From contig CAKPKF010000005.1 in the NCBI GenBank assembly GCA_934167175.1, positions 1 to 64,000 on the forward strand: 64,000 nt of DNA, in the 5' to 3' direction. Source of the DNA: an uncultured Clostridia bacterium (GTDB lineage Bacteria > Bacillota > Clostridia > TANB77 > CAG-508). The first letter of the stretch is position 1; every line of letters begins with the position of its first letter. Position numbers and translations under genes: made by a program. Shown here one piece after another: positions 8,626 to 20,640 of this stretch. The notes beneath the pieces were generated by a model that was given only the letters and a program-made list of their open reading frames with translations, had not been told where the DNA came from and searched no databases.

Positions 8626-10047
8626 ATGAAAAAAAATATAGTGTTAGTTGGTGTTGGTCCACATTCGAAGAGGATCTATATAAAGGTTTTAAAAAAGTAT
8701 AATATTTTGCCCAAATTAATAGTAGATTTAGATACAAAGGAGGAAGAATTAAAAAGATATTTGTTAGAACAAGAAATAGATTCAGAAATATTTTTAATTC
8801 CAGAAAAATATAAAAATGATGAAGAGTTAAATTCAGATATTTCGGAAAAGTTGCTAAAAAAGATTAAGGAAATGGATATAGAATATGCAATTATATCAAC
8901 AGAACCAAAAGCACATTATAGTTATTTAAAATTTTTTCTTCAAAATGAAATAAATGTGTTGTCAGACAAACCTATTACTGTTGTTAAGGAAATGCATAAA
9001 ACAGAATCAATAAATAAAATAAAAAGGCAGTATGAAAATTTGCTTGATATTTATGAGCCAAAAAGTAACAAAATAAAATGCAATATTATGTGTCAGAGAA
9101 GATATCATAAAGGATACATATACATACAAAAAATGATAAAGGATATAATAAAAAAATATAATGTTCCTATTACATATATAAATATTTATCATTGTGACGG
9201 AAAGTGGATGTTACCACATGATTATGACATAGAAAATCATCCATATAAATATGGGTACGGAAAGTTATTTCATAGTGGATATCATTTTATAGATTTATTA
9301 GCTGAATTTGTAAAATTGAATGGATTAACATCAAAAGATAAAAAAATTACTAATGCCAATATTACTAGTTATAAATTTGATTTACAAGATGATTTGACAA
9401 GTATAAATAGAGAAGATATATTTAGAATATTCAATGGACAAAATATACCAATATTTTATTCCAAAAAAATCAACAAAAAACAATATGAAATATATGGTGA
9501 AAAGGATTCATATTCTTTGATCCAGTTTAAAAATAATGAAGACAGAGTTATAACTACAGCAAATCTTAATCTATTACAAAATGGTTTTTCAAAAAGGTCT
9601 TGGATACAAACAAAGAAAAATACATATAAAGGTAATGGGCGAGTAAGACATGAAACTATAACAATACAAATTGGACCATTACTCAATATACAAGTACATA
9701 GCTATCAATCCAAAGAAATAAAAGAAAGGAAAGAATTTAATCAAGAGCACCAATGTGGAGGATTAGAACATTTTGATATTTATATTTTTAGAAATTCAGA
9801 AATTATAGGTGGAAAGAGCTTCGAAAAAATTCAACTACATGACTTGTATAATGATATAGATATTAAAAATTTTAATGGTTACAATGAATTGGCAAGAGAA
9901 GAATTTGTATTAAGTTTTTTGTCAGAAGAAAATACTAAATCAGATTTATTAGATCATAAATTAGCAATGGAATTATTATATAATATTTGTTTGTCCATAA
10001 ATAACGAGACTTTAGGAGAAAAAAGTACGCATATATCATGTATGTAA
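8626..10047 (+). CDS. Gfo/Idh/MocA-like NAD(P)-dependent oxidoreductase
   Basis: About 473 residues. The N terminus has a Rossmann signature (VLVGVGPHSKRI) and residues 95-130 contain AIISTEPKAHY followed by a DKPI motif, the counterpart of the EKP motif of the Gfo/Idh/MocA family. The C-terminal half contains GYHFIDLLAEF, matching the family's substrate-side helix with a conserved His. The protein is longer than typical members (about 350 residues), with extra beta-rich sequence at 290-400. ATG 8626 was chosen because GAAAGGA at 8611-8617 is a proper ribosome binding site for it; an upstream in-frame ATG at 8608 lacks one. The substrate, probably a sugar or sugar-nucleotide, cannot be told. 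Confidence 0.65.
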   Translation: MKKNIVLVGVGPHSKRIYIKVLKKYNILPKLIVDLDTKEEELKRYLLEQEIDSEIFLIPEKYKNDEELNSDISEKLLKKIKEMDIEYAIISTEPKAHYSYLKFFLQNEINVLSDKPITVVKEMHKTESINKIKRQYENLLDIYEPKSNKIKCNIMCQRRYHKGYIYIQKMIKDIIKKYNVPITYINIYHCDGKWMLPHDYDIENHPYKYGYGKLFHSGYHFIDLLAEFVKLNGLTSKDKKITNANITSYKFDLQDDLTSINREDIFRIFNGQNIPIFYSKKINKKQYEIYGEKDSYSLIQFKNNEDRVITTANLNLLQNGFSKRSWIQTKKNTYKGNGRVRHETITIQIGPLLNIQVHSYQSKEIKERKEFNQEHQCGGLEHFDIYIFRNSEIIGGKSFEKIQLHDLYNDIDIKNFNGYNELAREEFVLSFLSEENTKSDLLDHKLAMELLYNICLSINNETLGEKSTHISCM

Positions 10048-10074
10048 AATTAAAAAGAAAGGAAGAGAGAATTT

Positions 10075-10605
10075 ATGAATTTTATAGGAAAAGTCACTGA
10101 TGAAGATGTTGGAGAGAAAATTAAAGAAATAAATATGCCTAAAAAGAGACGAGCAGTAAGAGCTATTTTGATAAATGAAAAAGGAGAAATAGCATTATTG
10201 AATAAAGCCAAAAAAAATGAATATAAGTTAGTAGGCGGAGGAGTAGATGAAGGTGAAACTCTAGAAAAAGCATTAGAAAGAGAAATATTAGAAGAAACAG
10301 GATGTGAAATAAAAGTAATTGAGAGCTTGGGATATATAGAAGAAGAAAGAACAAGAGATAATTTTACACAAACTTCATATATATATATATCAAAAGTTAT
10401 TAACGACACAAAAGTATTACACCTTACAAAAGAGGAGGAAGAAGAAGGAGCAAAATTATGTTGGTATAAAAAAGAAGATGCTTTAAATAAAATAAGCGAA
10501 AGCTACACAAAATTAATTCCTTCAAAATATTCAGACTTATATAATACAAAATTTGTTATAAAAAGAGATGAAAAAATACTAAAGTATTACATAAAAAATA
10601 TTTAA
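10075..10605 (+). CDS. Nudix hydrolase
   Basis: 176 residues with a clear Nudix box at about 60-82: G(V)DEGETLEKALEREILEETG matches GX5EX7REUXEEXGU, including the metal-binding EREILEE. Flanking strands (RRAVRAILINEKGEIALL and later SYIYISKVI) fit the Nudix fold. The enzyme would hydrolyse a nucleoside diphosphate linked to another moiety; the exact substrate is not evident. The ATG follows GAAAGGAAGAG by a normal distance and lies 27 bases after the preceding oxidoreductase gene, so the two may be co-transcribed. A terminator-like hairpin follows (10622-10678). Confidence 0.85.
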   Translation: MNFIGKVTDEDVGEKIKEINMPKKRRAVRAILINEKGEIALLNKAKKNEYKLVGGGVDEGETLEKALEREILEETGCEIKVIESLGYIEEERTRDNFTQTSYIYISKVINDTKVLHLTKEEEEEGAKLCWYKKEDALNKISESYTKLIPSKYSDLYNTKFVIKRDEKILKYYIKNI

Positions 10606-10621
10606 TATTTTTTATAACAAT

Positions 10622-10678
10622 AAATAATAGTATAAATTCAAAAACACCGCATATATATTTATGAGGTGTTTTTTGAAT
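10622..10678 (+). repeat. terminator-like hairpin, copy 2 of a duplicated segment
   Basis: Nearly identical to 8408-8462: same order AAATAATAGTATAAATTC, AAAACACC, CATATATATTTATGA, GGTGTTTT, with two substitutions and two extra T. The T run merges into the start of cwlD, and the GAGGTG of the hairpin's 3' arm lies about 8 bases before ATG 10677. The element could therefore serve as terminator for the Nudix gene and ribosome binding site for cwlD at once. Confidence 0.75.
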
Positions 10679-11385
10679 GATTGTTTTAAGTAAAAAAAGA
10701 ATAATGATAATAGCAAGTACAATTATGGTTGCATTTTTTGCTTTTGCTGTTCAAAATAAAGAGAAAAATAATTCAGTTCAAACTGTTACATTACCAGTTA
10801 CTAATAAAGTAGTTGTTTTAGATGCAGGTCATGGTGTGCCAGATGAACGGTGCGCAAAGTACAAATGGAACAACTGAAGCTGAAACCAATTTGAAAATAG
10901 CATTAAAAGTACAAAATTTATTAGAACAAAGTGGAACAACAGTAATACTTACAAGGTCAGATGAAAATGCAATATATGATATAGATAAAACAACATTAAA
11001 AGAAAAAAAAATATCAGATATTCACAATAGAGTAAAAATAGGAAATGAAAGTTCAGCTGATATATTTGTGTCAATTCATCTAAATAAAATACCGCAACAA
11101 CAATATTATGGATGGCAATGTTTTTTTAAAGAAGGAAATGAAAAAAGTACAAAATTAGCTAAATCGATACAAACAAAGTTAAATGATTCAATACAAAAGG
11201 AAAATAATAGAGTTGCAATGAAATTAGATAATGTATATATAATGAAACATGTAGAAATACCTACAACAATTGTTGAATGTGGATTTTTATCAAATCCAGA
11301 AGAAGAAAAACAATTGTTAGATGATGAATATCAAAATAGATTAGCATGGGGAATATATAATGGAATAATAGAATATTTTTTATAA
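10677..11385 (+). CDS. cwlD: N-acetylmuramoyl-L-alanine amidase, CwlD type, with +1 recoding at CGG
   Basis: Spore-cortex amidase that cuts the lactam precursor in cortex peptidoglycan. Residues 1-25 form a membrane/signal segment. The catalytic domain begins VVLDAGHG and carries zinc-ligand motifs AGHG, the DIFVSIHLN region and the C-terminal TIVECGFLSNP. The reading frame is broken: after GVPDE an in-frame CGG (10848) leads to a stop ten codons on, while the +1 frame continues GAQSTNGTTEAETNL to a normal end. Reading CGGT as one Gly restores DEGAQS, as expected in the family, giving 235 aa. Neither half alone has all zinc ligands. ATG 10677 uses GAGGTG inside the upstream hairpin. Cortex maturation or germination would need the frameshifted product. 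Confidence 0.85.
10848..10851 (+). other. +1 recoding site CGGT (Gly) in cwlD
   Basis: Zero frame GAA-CGG-TGC-GCA; restored frame GAA-(C)-GGT-GCG-CAA, encoding E-G-A-Q. The C at 10848 is the extra base and CGG is exactly in the zero frame of ATG 10677. Confidence 0.8.
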
Positions 11386-11471
11386 AGTATAAATAAAAAT
11401 ATGGTATAAAATGCTAAAAAAATGGAAAAAATAATTTCAAAAATACATACTACATAAGGGAGTGGATATTT

Positions 11472-14400
11472 TTGAGATTGGATAAAATTTTAAATATAGA
11501 AGGGGCAGTTTTAAATAAACATCAATTAGAAGAATACTTTGAGAAGATTGCATCAGATCATGTAATTAAAAATTCATCAAATAAAAATATATTTCCAATA
11601 AAAAGGTTGGACGAAAATTTTGAAACAATAACAATTATATATAATTTATTAAATAAACATATAAAATTAGGAATAAATATACATCCAGCAGGAGAATGGA
11701 TATTAGATAATTATTATATAATAGAAGAAAGTGTTAAATTACTAAAAAAAGAATTAAAAATAAAAAAATATATAAATTTGCCAGGAATAGCCAATGGAAA
11801 ATATAAAGGATTCGCAAGAATATATGTTGTTGCAACACAAATAGTTGCATATACAGATAATAAAGTAGATGATGAAGTAATAATAAATTTATTAAAAAGC
11901 TATCAAAAGAAAAAAACATTGTCAATGGAAGAAATATGGAGTGTGCCTATTTTTATTCAATTATCATTAATAGAAAATATAGCAGAAATATGTGAAAAAA
12001 TATATTCTAGTCAAATGCAAAAATATAAAGTTGAAAATATAGTAGAAAGGTTAGTAGAAAAGAAACCTAAAGAAAAAAGAATATTTAAAATAAAAGAAGT
12101 AAATAATAAAAAATTAAAAAAATCAAGGTTAAAAGAATATAGCGAAATGAAGTATCCATTTATAGAATATATGTCATATAGATTAAAAAAATATGGAAGA
12201 AAAGCAAGTTTATATTTAGAAGCTTTAGAAGAACAAGTAAATAAGATGGGGACAAATGTTTCAGATGTTATAAGAAAAGAACATTTTGATATAGCAGTAA
12301 AAAAAGTTTCTATAGGAAATGCTATAAAAAGCCTAAAAGAAGTGATGAGAATTAATTTGGTTGAAATATTTAATCAAATTAATGGAGTTGAAGAAATATT
12401 AGCTAAAGATCCTGTAAATGTTTATGAAAAAATGAATTATGAAACAAAAACATATTATCAAAATGAAATAAAAAGAATATCTAAAAAAACTAAAATATCA
12501 GAAATATATATTGCTCAGAAAGTATTAGAATTAGCAAAAAAAAATATTGACAATAAAAATAAAAGAGAGGCACATGTCGGTTATTATTTAATATCAGATG
12601 GAAAAAATGAATTACTAAGTAATTTGCAAGGAAAAAAAGTAAAAGAAAATTCTGAAAATAGTAAAGTAAAAAAATATATAGGAATTATATATTTTTTATC
12701 TTTAATAATAGATTTTTTATTAATTATTAATAATTATCAAAAAAATAATAATACAACAATAATGATAATTACTGCAATATTAATATATATTCCAATAACA
12801 GAGATTGTAATACAAATAATTCAATATATATCAAGTAAAATAACTAAAAAGAAAATAATTCCTAAGTTAGATTTTTTAGAAGGAGTGCCAGAAAGTAGTT
12901 CAACATTTGTTGTAATTCCAACTATAATAAAAACAAAGGAAAAAATAAAAGAACTTGTAAAAAAATTAGAAGTATTTTATTTAGCAAATAAAAGCGAAAA
13001 TATATATTTTGCATTACTAGGAGATTGTACAACTAGCTCAAGGAAAGAAGAAAGTTTTGATAAAGATATTATAAAATATGCAAATAAATTAATAAAAGAA
13101 TTAAATAATAAATACTATACACAAGAATTTCCAAAATTTCATTTTTTATATAGAAATAGAAAATGGAATGATAAAGAAAAAAGTTATTTAGGTTGGGAGA
13201 GAAAGAGAGGATTACTAAACCAGTTTAATGAATATATATTAGGTAATCAGAAAAATGAATTTAGAGAAAATTCTATTGAAATATGGAAAAGTAAGGACAA
13301 CAATATTATACCAAAAATAAAATATATAATAACACTAGATGCAGATACAAATTTGGTTTTAAATTCGGGATTAGAATTAATTGGAGCAATGTCACATATA
13401 TTAAATGAACCAATATTAAGCGAGAAAAAAGATGTTGTAATCAAAGGGCATGGAATTATGCAACCAAGAGTGGGAATAGATTTAAAATCATCAAGGAGAA
13501 GTATATTTACGAAGATATTTGCAGGAGCAGGAGGTACAGATTCATACACAAATGCAATATCTGATATTTATCAAGATAACTTTGAAGAAGGAATATTTAC
13601 AGGAAAAGGTATTTATGATTTAGAAGTATTTAGTAAAGTATTAGGAAAGGCTATTCCAGACAACACAGTATTGAGTCATGATTTATTAGAAGGAAGTTTT
13701 TTGAGATGTGGTCTGGTTTCAGATGTGTTATTATTAGATGGATATCCATATAAATATAATAGCTATATGGCAAGGCAGCATAGATGGATAAGAGGAGACT
13801 GGCAAATTGTAAGATGGCTAAAAAATCAATTAAAAGATAGGTTTGGAAATGAAATAATAAATCCATTAAATTTATTATCAAAATATAAAATATTTGATAA
13901 TTTAAGAAGAAGTGTTTTAGAAATAAATATTGTTTTAGATATTATAATATTTGCGTTTTTTAAAATTTATTTAAAAATGAAAATATTGCCATTAATTTTA
14001 ATACTAATAATATCATCAAGTATTTCTTCAATTATAGAAATATTAAATTATATTATATATAAAAAATATGGTCAAAATTCGGAAAAAAATTTCTCAAATA
14101 ACATTTCAAAAAATAGGCAAAGTATAATAAGATTTATTTTATATATAGGATTATTGCCAGATAAAGCAATAGTGTCAATTAGTGCAATTTCAAAAACTAT
14201 ATATAGAATGTTAGTTACAAAACAAAATTTATTAGAATGGACTACATCAGAAGAAGCAGAAAAAAATGCTAAAACAGATTTATATTCATATTATAAAAAT
14301 ATGTGGATAAACCTTATATTAGGAGTTATTGTATTATTTAGTGATATAAATTTATTTTTAAATTTGCTAGGAATGTTATGGATAATTACTCCGTATATGT

Positions 14401-17400
14401 GTTGGAAAATAAGTCGAGAAATAACGCCCAATAATAAAATTAAAGAACTAAATAAGGAAGATAAAAAATATTTATTAAATTTAGGTAAAAAAACTTGGGA
14501 ATTTTTTCATACGTATATGAATGAAGAAAATAATTTCTTGCCACCAGATAATTATCAAGAGGATAGAAAAGAAAAAATTGTTAATAGAACATCTTCAACA
14601 AATATAGGATTAGGACTTTTAGCTGTGATATCTGCGTATGACTTAAAATATATTAATTTTGATAAAGCAATAGATTTATTAGAAAAAATGATAAGAACAA
14701 TAGAAAAATTACAAAAATGGAACGGTCATTTGTATAACTGGTATAATACAAAAACGTTAGAACCATTGATACCAAGATATATATCAACAGTAGATAGTGG
14801 GAATTATGTAGGATATCTGTATACAGTAAAACAATTTTTAATACAAAAAATAGAAAGCAGAAAAATTAAAGAAGATGAAATAAATAATGAACCTATAACT
14901 CAAAAGTTAGAAGCACTGATAAAAATATTGGATAACCAAATAAATGCAACTGATTTTTCATATTTATATAATGAGAAAAATAGATTATTTTCAATTGGAT
15001 TTAATATAGAAGATAATAAATTAACAGATTCGTATTATGATTTATTAGCATCAGAGGCAAGGCAGACAAGTTTTATAGCAATAGCCAAAAAAGATATACC
15101 ATCTAAGCATTGGCAAAATTTAAGCAGAACATTAACAAGTCTAAATAAATATAAAGGACTTATTTCTTGGTCTGGTACTTCATTTGAATATTTAATGCCT
15201 AATATAAATATGAGAAAATATGAAGGCAGTTTGTTAGATGAATCTTGTAAGTTTATGGTTATGAGTCAAAAAGAATATAGCAAAAAATTAGAAATTCCAT
15301 GGGGAATTTCTGAGGCGGCATTTAATTTAAAGGATTTTAATTCAAATTATCAATATAAAGCATTTGGAATACCATGGTTGGGACTTAAAAGAGGATTAGC
15401 TGATGATATAGTTGTTTCATCGTATGGAAGTGTTTTAGCAATTACAGATTTTCCACAGGAAGTTATAAAAAATATAAAAAAATTAGAAAAGCAAGGTATG
15501 TTTGGAAAATTTGGTTTATATGAATCAATAGATTATACACCAAGTAGACTGAACAATAATCAAAAACATGCAATAGTAAAAACATACATGGCTCATCATC
15601 AAGGGTTAATATTGCTTTCAATAAATAATTTATTAAACAATAATATAATAAATAATAGATTTATGAATAATCCAGAAATGGAAGCAATGGATATATTATT
15701 ACAAGAGCGAATGCCAGAAAATGTGATAATAACTAAAGAGACTAAAGAAAAAATAGGCAAAATAAAATACAAAGATTATGAGAACTATTCAGAAAGAGTT
15801 TATCAAAAAATAAATAATGAATTAAATAATTGCAATATAATTTCAAATGAAAATTATACAGTATGTGTAAATGAAAAAGGAGAAGGCTTTAGTAAATATA
15901 AAAATTTTTATATAAATAGATATAAAGCTACAAACGAGTTTCCACAAGGCATATTTTTTTATATAAAAAATATAAAGTCAAAAAAAATATGGTCAACTGC
16001 ATATATGAGTAATTTAGAAAAACCTGATAAATATAGGATTCATTTTATGCCTGATAGAGATAAATTTGTAAGAATAGATGGAAATATAGAAACAACTTTA
16101 AAAATAGTTACTGCACAAGATTGTCCTGTAGAAATAAGAAAAATAGAATTAAAAAACATTGGAAATACGGAAGAAATATTAGAAATAACTAGTTATTTGG
16201 AACCAGTACTTTCTAAAAGAGAGCAGGATTATGCTCACATGGCATTTAATAATTTATTTTTAAAATACGATTTTTTAAATAATACAAATACAGTTTTAGT
16301 TAAAAGAAATAAAAGAGGAAGCCAAGAAGAATTATTTTTAGGAGTTAATTTATATACAGATGATGATACAATAGGGGAATTAGAATATGAAATAGACAAA
16401 GAAAAATTAATTGGAAGAACAAATCTAAATATACCAGAAATGATAAAAGAATCAAAACCTCTTTCTAAAAAAATTGGATTAGTAGTTGATCCAATAATTG
16501 CATTAAAAAGAACAGTAAAAATAAATCCAGGAGAAAAAATAATTTTAAACTTAATAATATGCGTGTCAGAGAATAAAGAAAAAATAGAAAAATATATAGA
16601 AAAATATACAAATGCAGAAAATATAAATAGAACATTTGAATTTGCAAAAGCAAAAGTAGAAGAAGAATCAAGATATCTAAATATAAAAGGAAAAGACATA
16701 GATGTGTATCAAAAAATGCTATCTTATTTATTGTTTCAAAATCCAACAAAAAAATTATATATAAATAAATTACCTAAAAGGACTTATAGCCAAGAAGAAT
16801 TATGGAAGTTCGGAATATCAGGTAACAATCCAATTTTATTAGTAAAAATTCAAGATGTTAATGACATATATATTATACAAGATATATTAAAAGCATATGA
16901 ATTTTTTAGAAGTAAAAATATTAATATAGATTTAGTTATTTTAAACAGTGAAAAAAAAGGCCAATACGTGAAGCAAGGTATAGAGAATGAAATATTAAAT
17001 AAACAATTGGAATATTTAAAAAATATAGACGGAGGAATTTTTGTATTAAATTTAGAAAAAAAAGAAGAAATAGAATTATTAGAATTTAGAGCAAACTTAA
17101 TAGTTAATGCTAAAAAAGGAAATCTTGAATCAGCTTTGCAAGATGTAGAAGATGATTATTTAAAAATAATAAAACATATGGAGGATGAAAAAAATAAATT
17201 AAATGTAATAAATTCAGTGGAAAAAATCAAAGAAAACAGACTAGAAAAAAATATATCAAAATTAAAATATTATAATAATTATGGTGCATTTTCAGAGGAT
17301 GGAAAAGAATATTTTATAAGAATAAATAAAACAAACAAATTACCAACTGTGTGGTCTCACATGCTTGCAAATAAAAAAATAGGAACATTAGTAACAGAAA

Positions 17401-19656
17401 ATCAGGGGCGGATATACATGGTATAAAAATAGTAGATTAAATAAAATATCCAGTTGGTCCAATAATGCTGTTATGGATATACCATCTGAAATAATATATT
17501 TGAAAGACAAAGAAACAGGTGAAAAATGGTCATTAGGAAGTATGCCAATGCCAGATGATAATGATTACTATGTAACATATGGAATTGGATATGCAAAATA
17601 TTCACATATAAGCAATGACATAGTACAGGATTTAGAAATATTTGTACCGGAAGAGGATTCGGTAAAAATAAATATTTTAAAATTAAAAAACACGTTACCA
17701 ACAAAAAGAAATTTAAAATTGATATACTATATTAAACCAACATTATGTGAGGATGAAATATTATCTAATGGATATATAAATATAGAAAAAAATGCAAATA
17801 ATAATTTAATATATGCAAAAAATTTATATAATACAGATTTTAAAAGCTCAATAATATATGTAAGCAGTAGTGAGAAAATTAAATCATATACAGGTGACAA
17901 AAGAAGTTTTATTGGAAATGGAAGTTTGTCTAATCCAGAAGCATTAGATAAATTAAGTTTGAATAATGAAAATTCATTAGGAAAAGATGCATGTATAGCA
18001 ATTCAATTAGATATAGAATTAAAACAATTTGAAAGTAAAGAAATTTCATTAATATTAGGTGGAGAGGAGAAATTAGTAGATTTATACGATAAAGCATATA
18101 AATATTCAAATATGCAAAATTGCAAAATGGAATTAAAAAATATAAAAGCATCATGGAATAAAATATTAGATAAAATACAGGTATTTACTCCTGTAGAATC
18201 AATAAATATTATTTTAAATTCGTGGGTATTATATCAGGTAATATCATCTAGACTAATATCAAGAACAGCGTTTTATCAAGCAGGAGGGGCATATGGATTT
18301 AGAGATCAACTTCAAGATACATTATGTCTTAAATATATAAAACCAGACGCAATGAAAAATCAAATTATAGAACATGCAAAACATCAATTTATAGAAGGAG
18401 ATGTATTGCATTGGTGGCATAAGGAAACTAATAAAGGAATAAGAACTAGGTTTTCGGATGATTTATTGTGGCTTGTGTATGTAGTATGTGAATATATAGA
18501 AGTGACGGGAAATACAAATATTTTAGAAAATAAAGTAAAATATTTAAAGGGAGAAATATTACCAACAGGTGCAGATGAAAGATATGATATATATGAAGAA
18601 TCAGAAATAGAGGAAGATATATATATGCATTGCGTAAGAGCAATAGATAAGTCTTTGATTTTTGGGAAAAATGGTCTGCCCAAAATAGGTTCAGGAGATT
18701 GGAATGACGGTTTTAGTACAGTTGGAAATAAAGGAAAAGGTGAAAGTGTGTGGCTTGCATTCTTTTTATATGAAGTATTAAAGAGATTTATACCAATATG
18801 TGATACTAAAAAAGATATTGAAAGAAGTCAAAAATATCAAAAAATAAAAGAAGAGTTAAAAAAATCTATAAATATAAATGCATGGGATGGCAGATGGTAT
18901 AAAAGAGCTTTTTGTGATAATGGAGATGTATTAGGTAGCATAGAAAATGAAGAATGTAGGATAGATAGCATAGCACAAAGTTGGTCAGTTATTTCTAATG
19001 CTGGAGATAATGATAAAAAATATATATCAATGAACAGTTTAGAAAATCATTTGGTAGATAAGGAAAATGGAATAATAAAATTATTAGATCCACCATTTAA
19101 TAAGAGTAAATTAGAACCAGGATATATAAAATCTTATTTGCCAGGAGTAAGGGAAAATGGTGGTCAATACACGCATGCTGCAATATGGGCAATCATAGCA
19201 GAAGCAATTTTAGGATTTGGGGATAAAGCAGAAGAGTATTTTAAAATGATAAACCCAATAGAGCATACAAGAACAAGAGAAGAAGCTAATAAGTATAAAG
19301 TTGAGCCGTATGTAATTCCAGCAGATGTATATGGATCTGGAAACTTAGCAGGAAGAGGAGGGTGGACATGGTATACAGGATCAGCTAGTTGGTATTACAA
19401 TGCAGGAGTAGAATATATATTAGGATTTAAATTAAGAAAAGATATATTAAGATTAGAACCTAATATACCAAGTAGTTGGAAAGAGTATCAAATAAGATAT
19501 AGATATAAAAGTAGTGTATATAATTTAAAAATTAAAAATCCAAATGGAAAAAATAACGGAATAGAACAAGTAATAGTCAATGGACAAAAATTAGAAAAAA
19601 AGGAAATTAAATTAATAGATAATGGGAAAATAAATGACATAGAGTTTATAATGTAA
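11472..19656 (+). CDS. giant cyclic beta-1,2-glucan synthase-like protein (GT84 + GH94), with +1 recoding at CGG
   Basis: About 2727 residues once the frameshift at 17409 is bridged. In order: N-terminal region; membrane helices near 400-450; a GT84-type glycosyltransferase with LDADTN near 621 and QHRWIRGDWQ near 768; more helices at 810-990; a glycoamylase-like domain (SWSGTSFEYLMP near 1233); and a C-terminal GH94 phosphorylase-like region with GFRDQLQD and GSGDWNDG near 2410. This is the NdvB/cyclic glucan synthase architecture, making beta-linked glucan from UDP-glucose. The break falls in the family's QGGGYTW-like motif: ENQG, then CGG, then GYTWYKNSR in +1. TTG start with AAGGGAG ten bases upstream. 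The linkage made is inferred from family only. Confidence 0.8.
17409..17412 (+). other. +1 recoding site CGGA (Gly) in the glucan synthase
   Basis: Zero frame CAG-GGG-CGG-ATA-TAC-ATG-GTA-TAA stops after four further codons. The +1 frame reads GGG-(C)-GGA-TAT-ACA-TGG, encoding G-G-Y-T-W, and stays open to 19656. Confidence 0.8.
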
Positions 19657-19735
19657 ATAATAATTTTTTTGATTTAAAAATGTACTGCCACAATAGAGAT
19701 TATAAAGACACACTAATCATATTTGCAAAAAAAAC

Positions 19736-19764
19736 TTGTATAAATTTTGCGAATGTGATATAAA
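19736..19764 (+). promoter_or_regulatory. sigma-A type promoter for walR
   Basis: TTGTAT (19736-19741), 17 bases, TATAAA (19759-19764), 33 bases before the GTG start of the response regulator. Confidence 0.55.
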
Positions 19765-19797
19765 TTATATATAGAAAATAAGAAAGGCGGGACTATT

Positions 19798-20578
19798 GTG
19801 GACAGGGTTGATAGTAATATTATAGATGAAAATGTAACTTCAAATAATATAACATATGAAAATAGCAAAAAGACTATATTAATAGTTGATGATGAAAAAC
19901 CAATAGTAGAAATATTAAAACACAACTTAAAAAGAGAAGGATATAACAGCTTAGAAGCAAATGATGGAATATCAGCCATAGAAATTGCTTTAGAGAAAAA
20001 GCCAGATTTAATCTTATTAGATATAATGTTACCTAAAATGGATGGATTAACAGTGTGCAAAAAAATAAAGCATGTATTGAATATTCCAATAGTTATGCTT
20101 ACTGCACGAGGCGAAGAAATTGATAAAATATTAGGGTTAGAATTACGGAGCTGATGACTATGTAACCAAACCTTTTAGTGTTAGAGAATTAATGGCAAGA
20201 ATAAAAGCTAATTTAAGAAAATCAGAAGCAAATTCAGATGAAAGAATAGATGAAAAAGATAAAAAAGCAGATGAAAATAAAATCAAAGTTGGTGAACTAA
20301 GTTTAGATTTAGATAAATTCGAAGTAAAAGTTGGTGGAGAAGTAATAGATTTAACTTTAAGAGAATTTGAAGTTTTAAAATATTTAGCTAGCCAACCAGG
20401 ACAAGTTATTACAAGAGAAATATTACTTGAAAAAGTTTGGGGATATGAATATTATGGAGATATAAGAACAGTAGATGTTACAGTTAGGAGAATAAGAGAA
20501 AAAATAGAAAAAGATACATCAAATCCTCAAATATTAATAACAAAAAGAGGAGTTGGATATTATATAGCTTCAAAATAA
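19798..20578 (+). CDS. walR: OmpR-family response regulator, WalR/PhoB-like, with +1 recoding at CGG
   Basis: 259 residues after bridging the shift. The receiver domain (about 22-135) has VDDE, phospho-acceptor Asp in LLDIMLP and TAR near 102. The break comes in the most conserved receiver loop: zero frame GLEL-CGG-AGC-TGA, +1 frame GLEL-GADDYVTKPF. A winged-helix DNA-binding domain follows (LTLREFEVLKYLA, RTVDVTVRRIREKI, TKRGVGYY). The WalR assignment rests on similarity plus the adjacent WalK-like kinase; PhoP is possible. WalR homologues control cell-wall turnover and are usually essential. The start is GTG 19798 behind AGAAAGGCGGG; an N-terminal extension of about 20 residues precedes the receiver. 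Confidence 0.85.
20146..20149 (+). other. +1 recoding site CGGA (Gly) in walR
   Basis: Zero frame TTA-CGG-AGC-TGA ends two codons after CGG. The +1 frame reads TTA-(C)-GGA-GCT-GAT-GAC, encoding the near-invariant L-G-A-D-D of response regulators. This is the clearest of the eight sites. Confidence 0.9.
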
Positions 20579-20580
20579 CA

Positions 20581-20613
20581 AAAAGGTGTAATGTTTAATT
20601 CATTACACCTTTT
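20581..20613 (+). terminator. hairpin between walR and walK
   Basis: Perfect 13-bp stem AAAAGGTGTAATG / CATTACACCTTTT with a 7-base loop. Only four T end the 3' arm, so it could be a partial terminator or an mRNA processing/stability element that sets the regulator-to-kinase ratio. Confidence 0.65.
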
Positions 20614-20640
20614 AAGAATATAATGGAAAGGAATAAAAAA

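Noticed and set aside
9007..9192. Short minus-strand ORF inside the oxidoreductase gene
   Set aside because: Hydrophobic antisense frame with no ribosome binding site; shadow of the real gene.
16811..16813. CGG in the glucan synthase (TTC-GGA) resembling the spoIIID site
   Set aside because: The C is the third base of TTC in the continuous frame, so CGG is not read as a codon. The same applies to all other out-of-frame CGG triplets checked.
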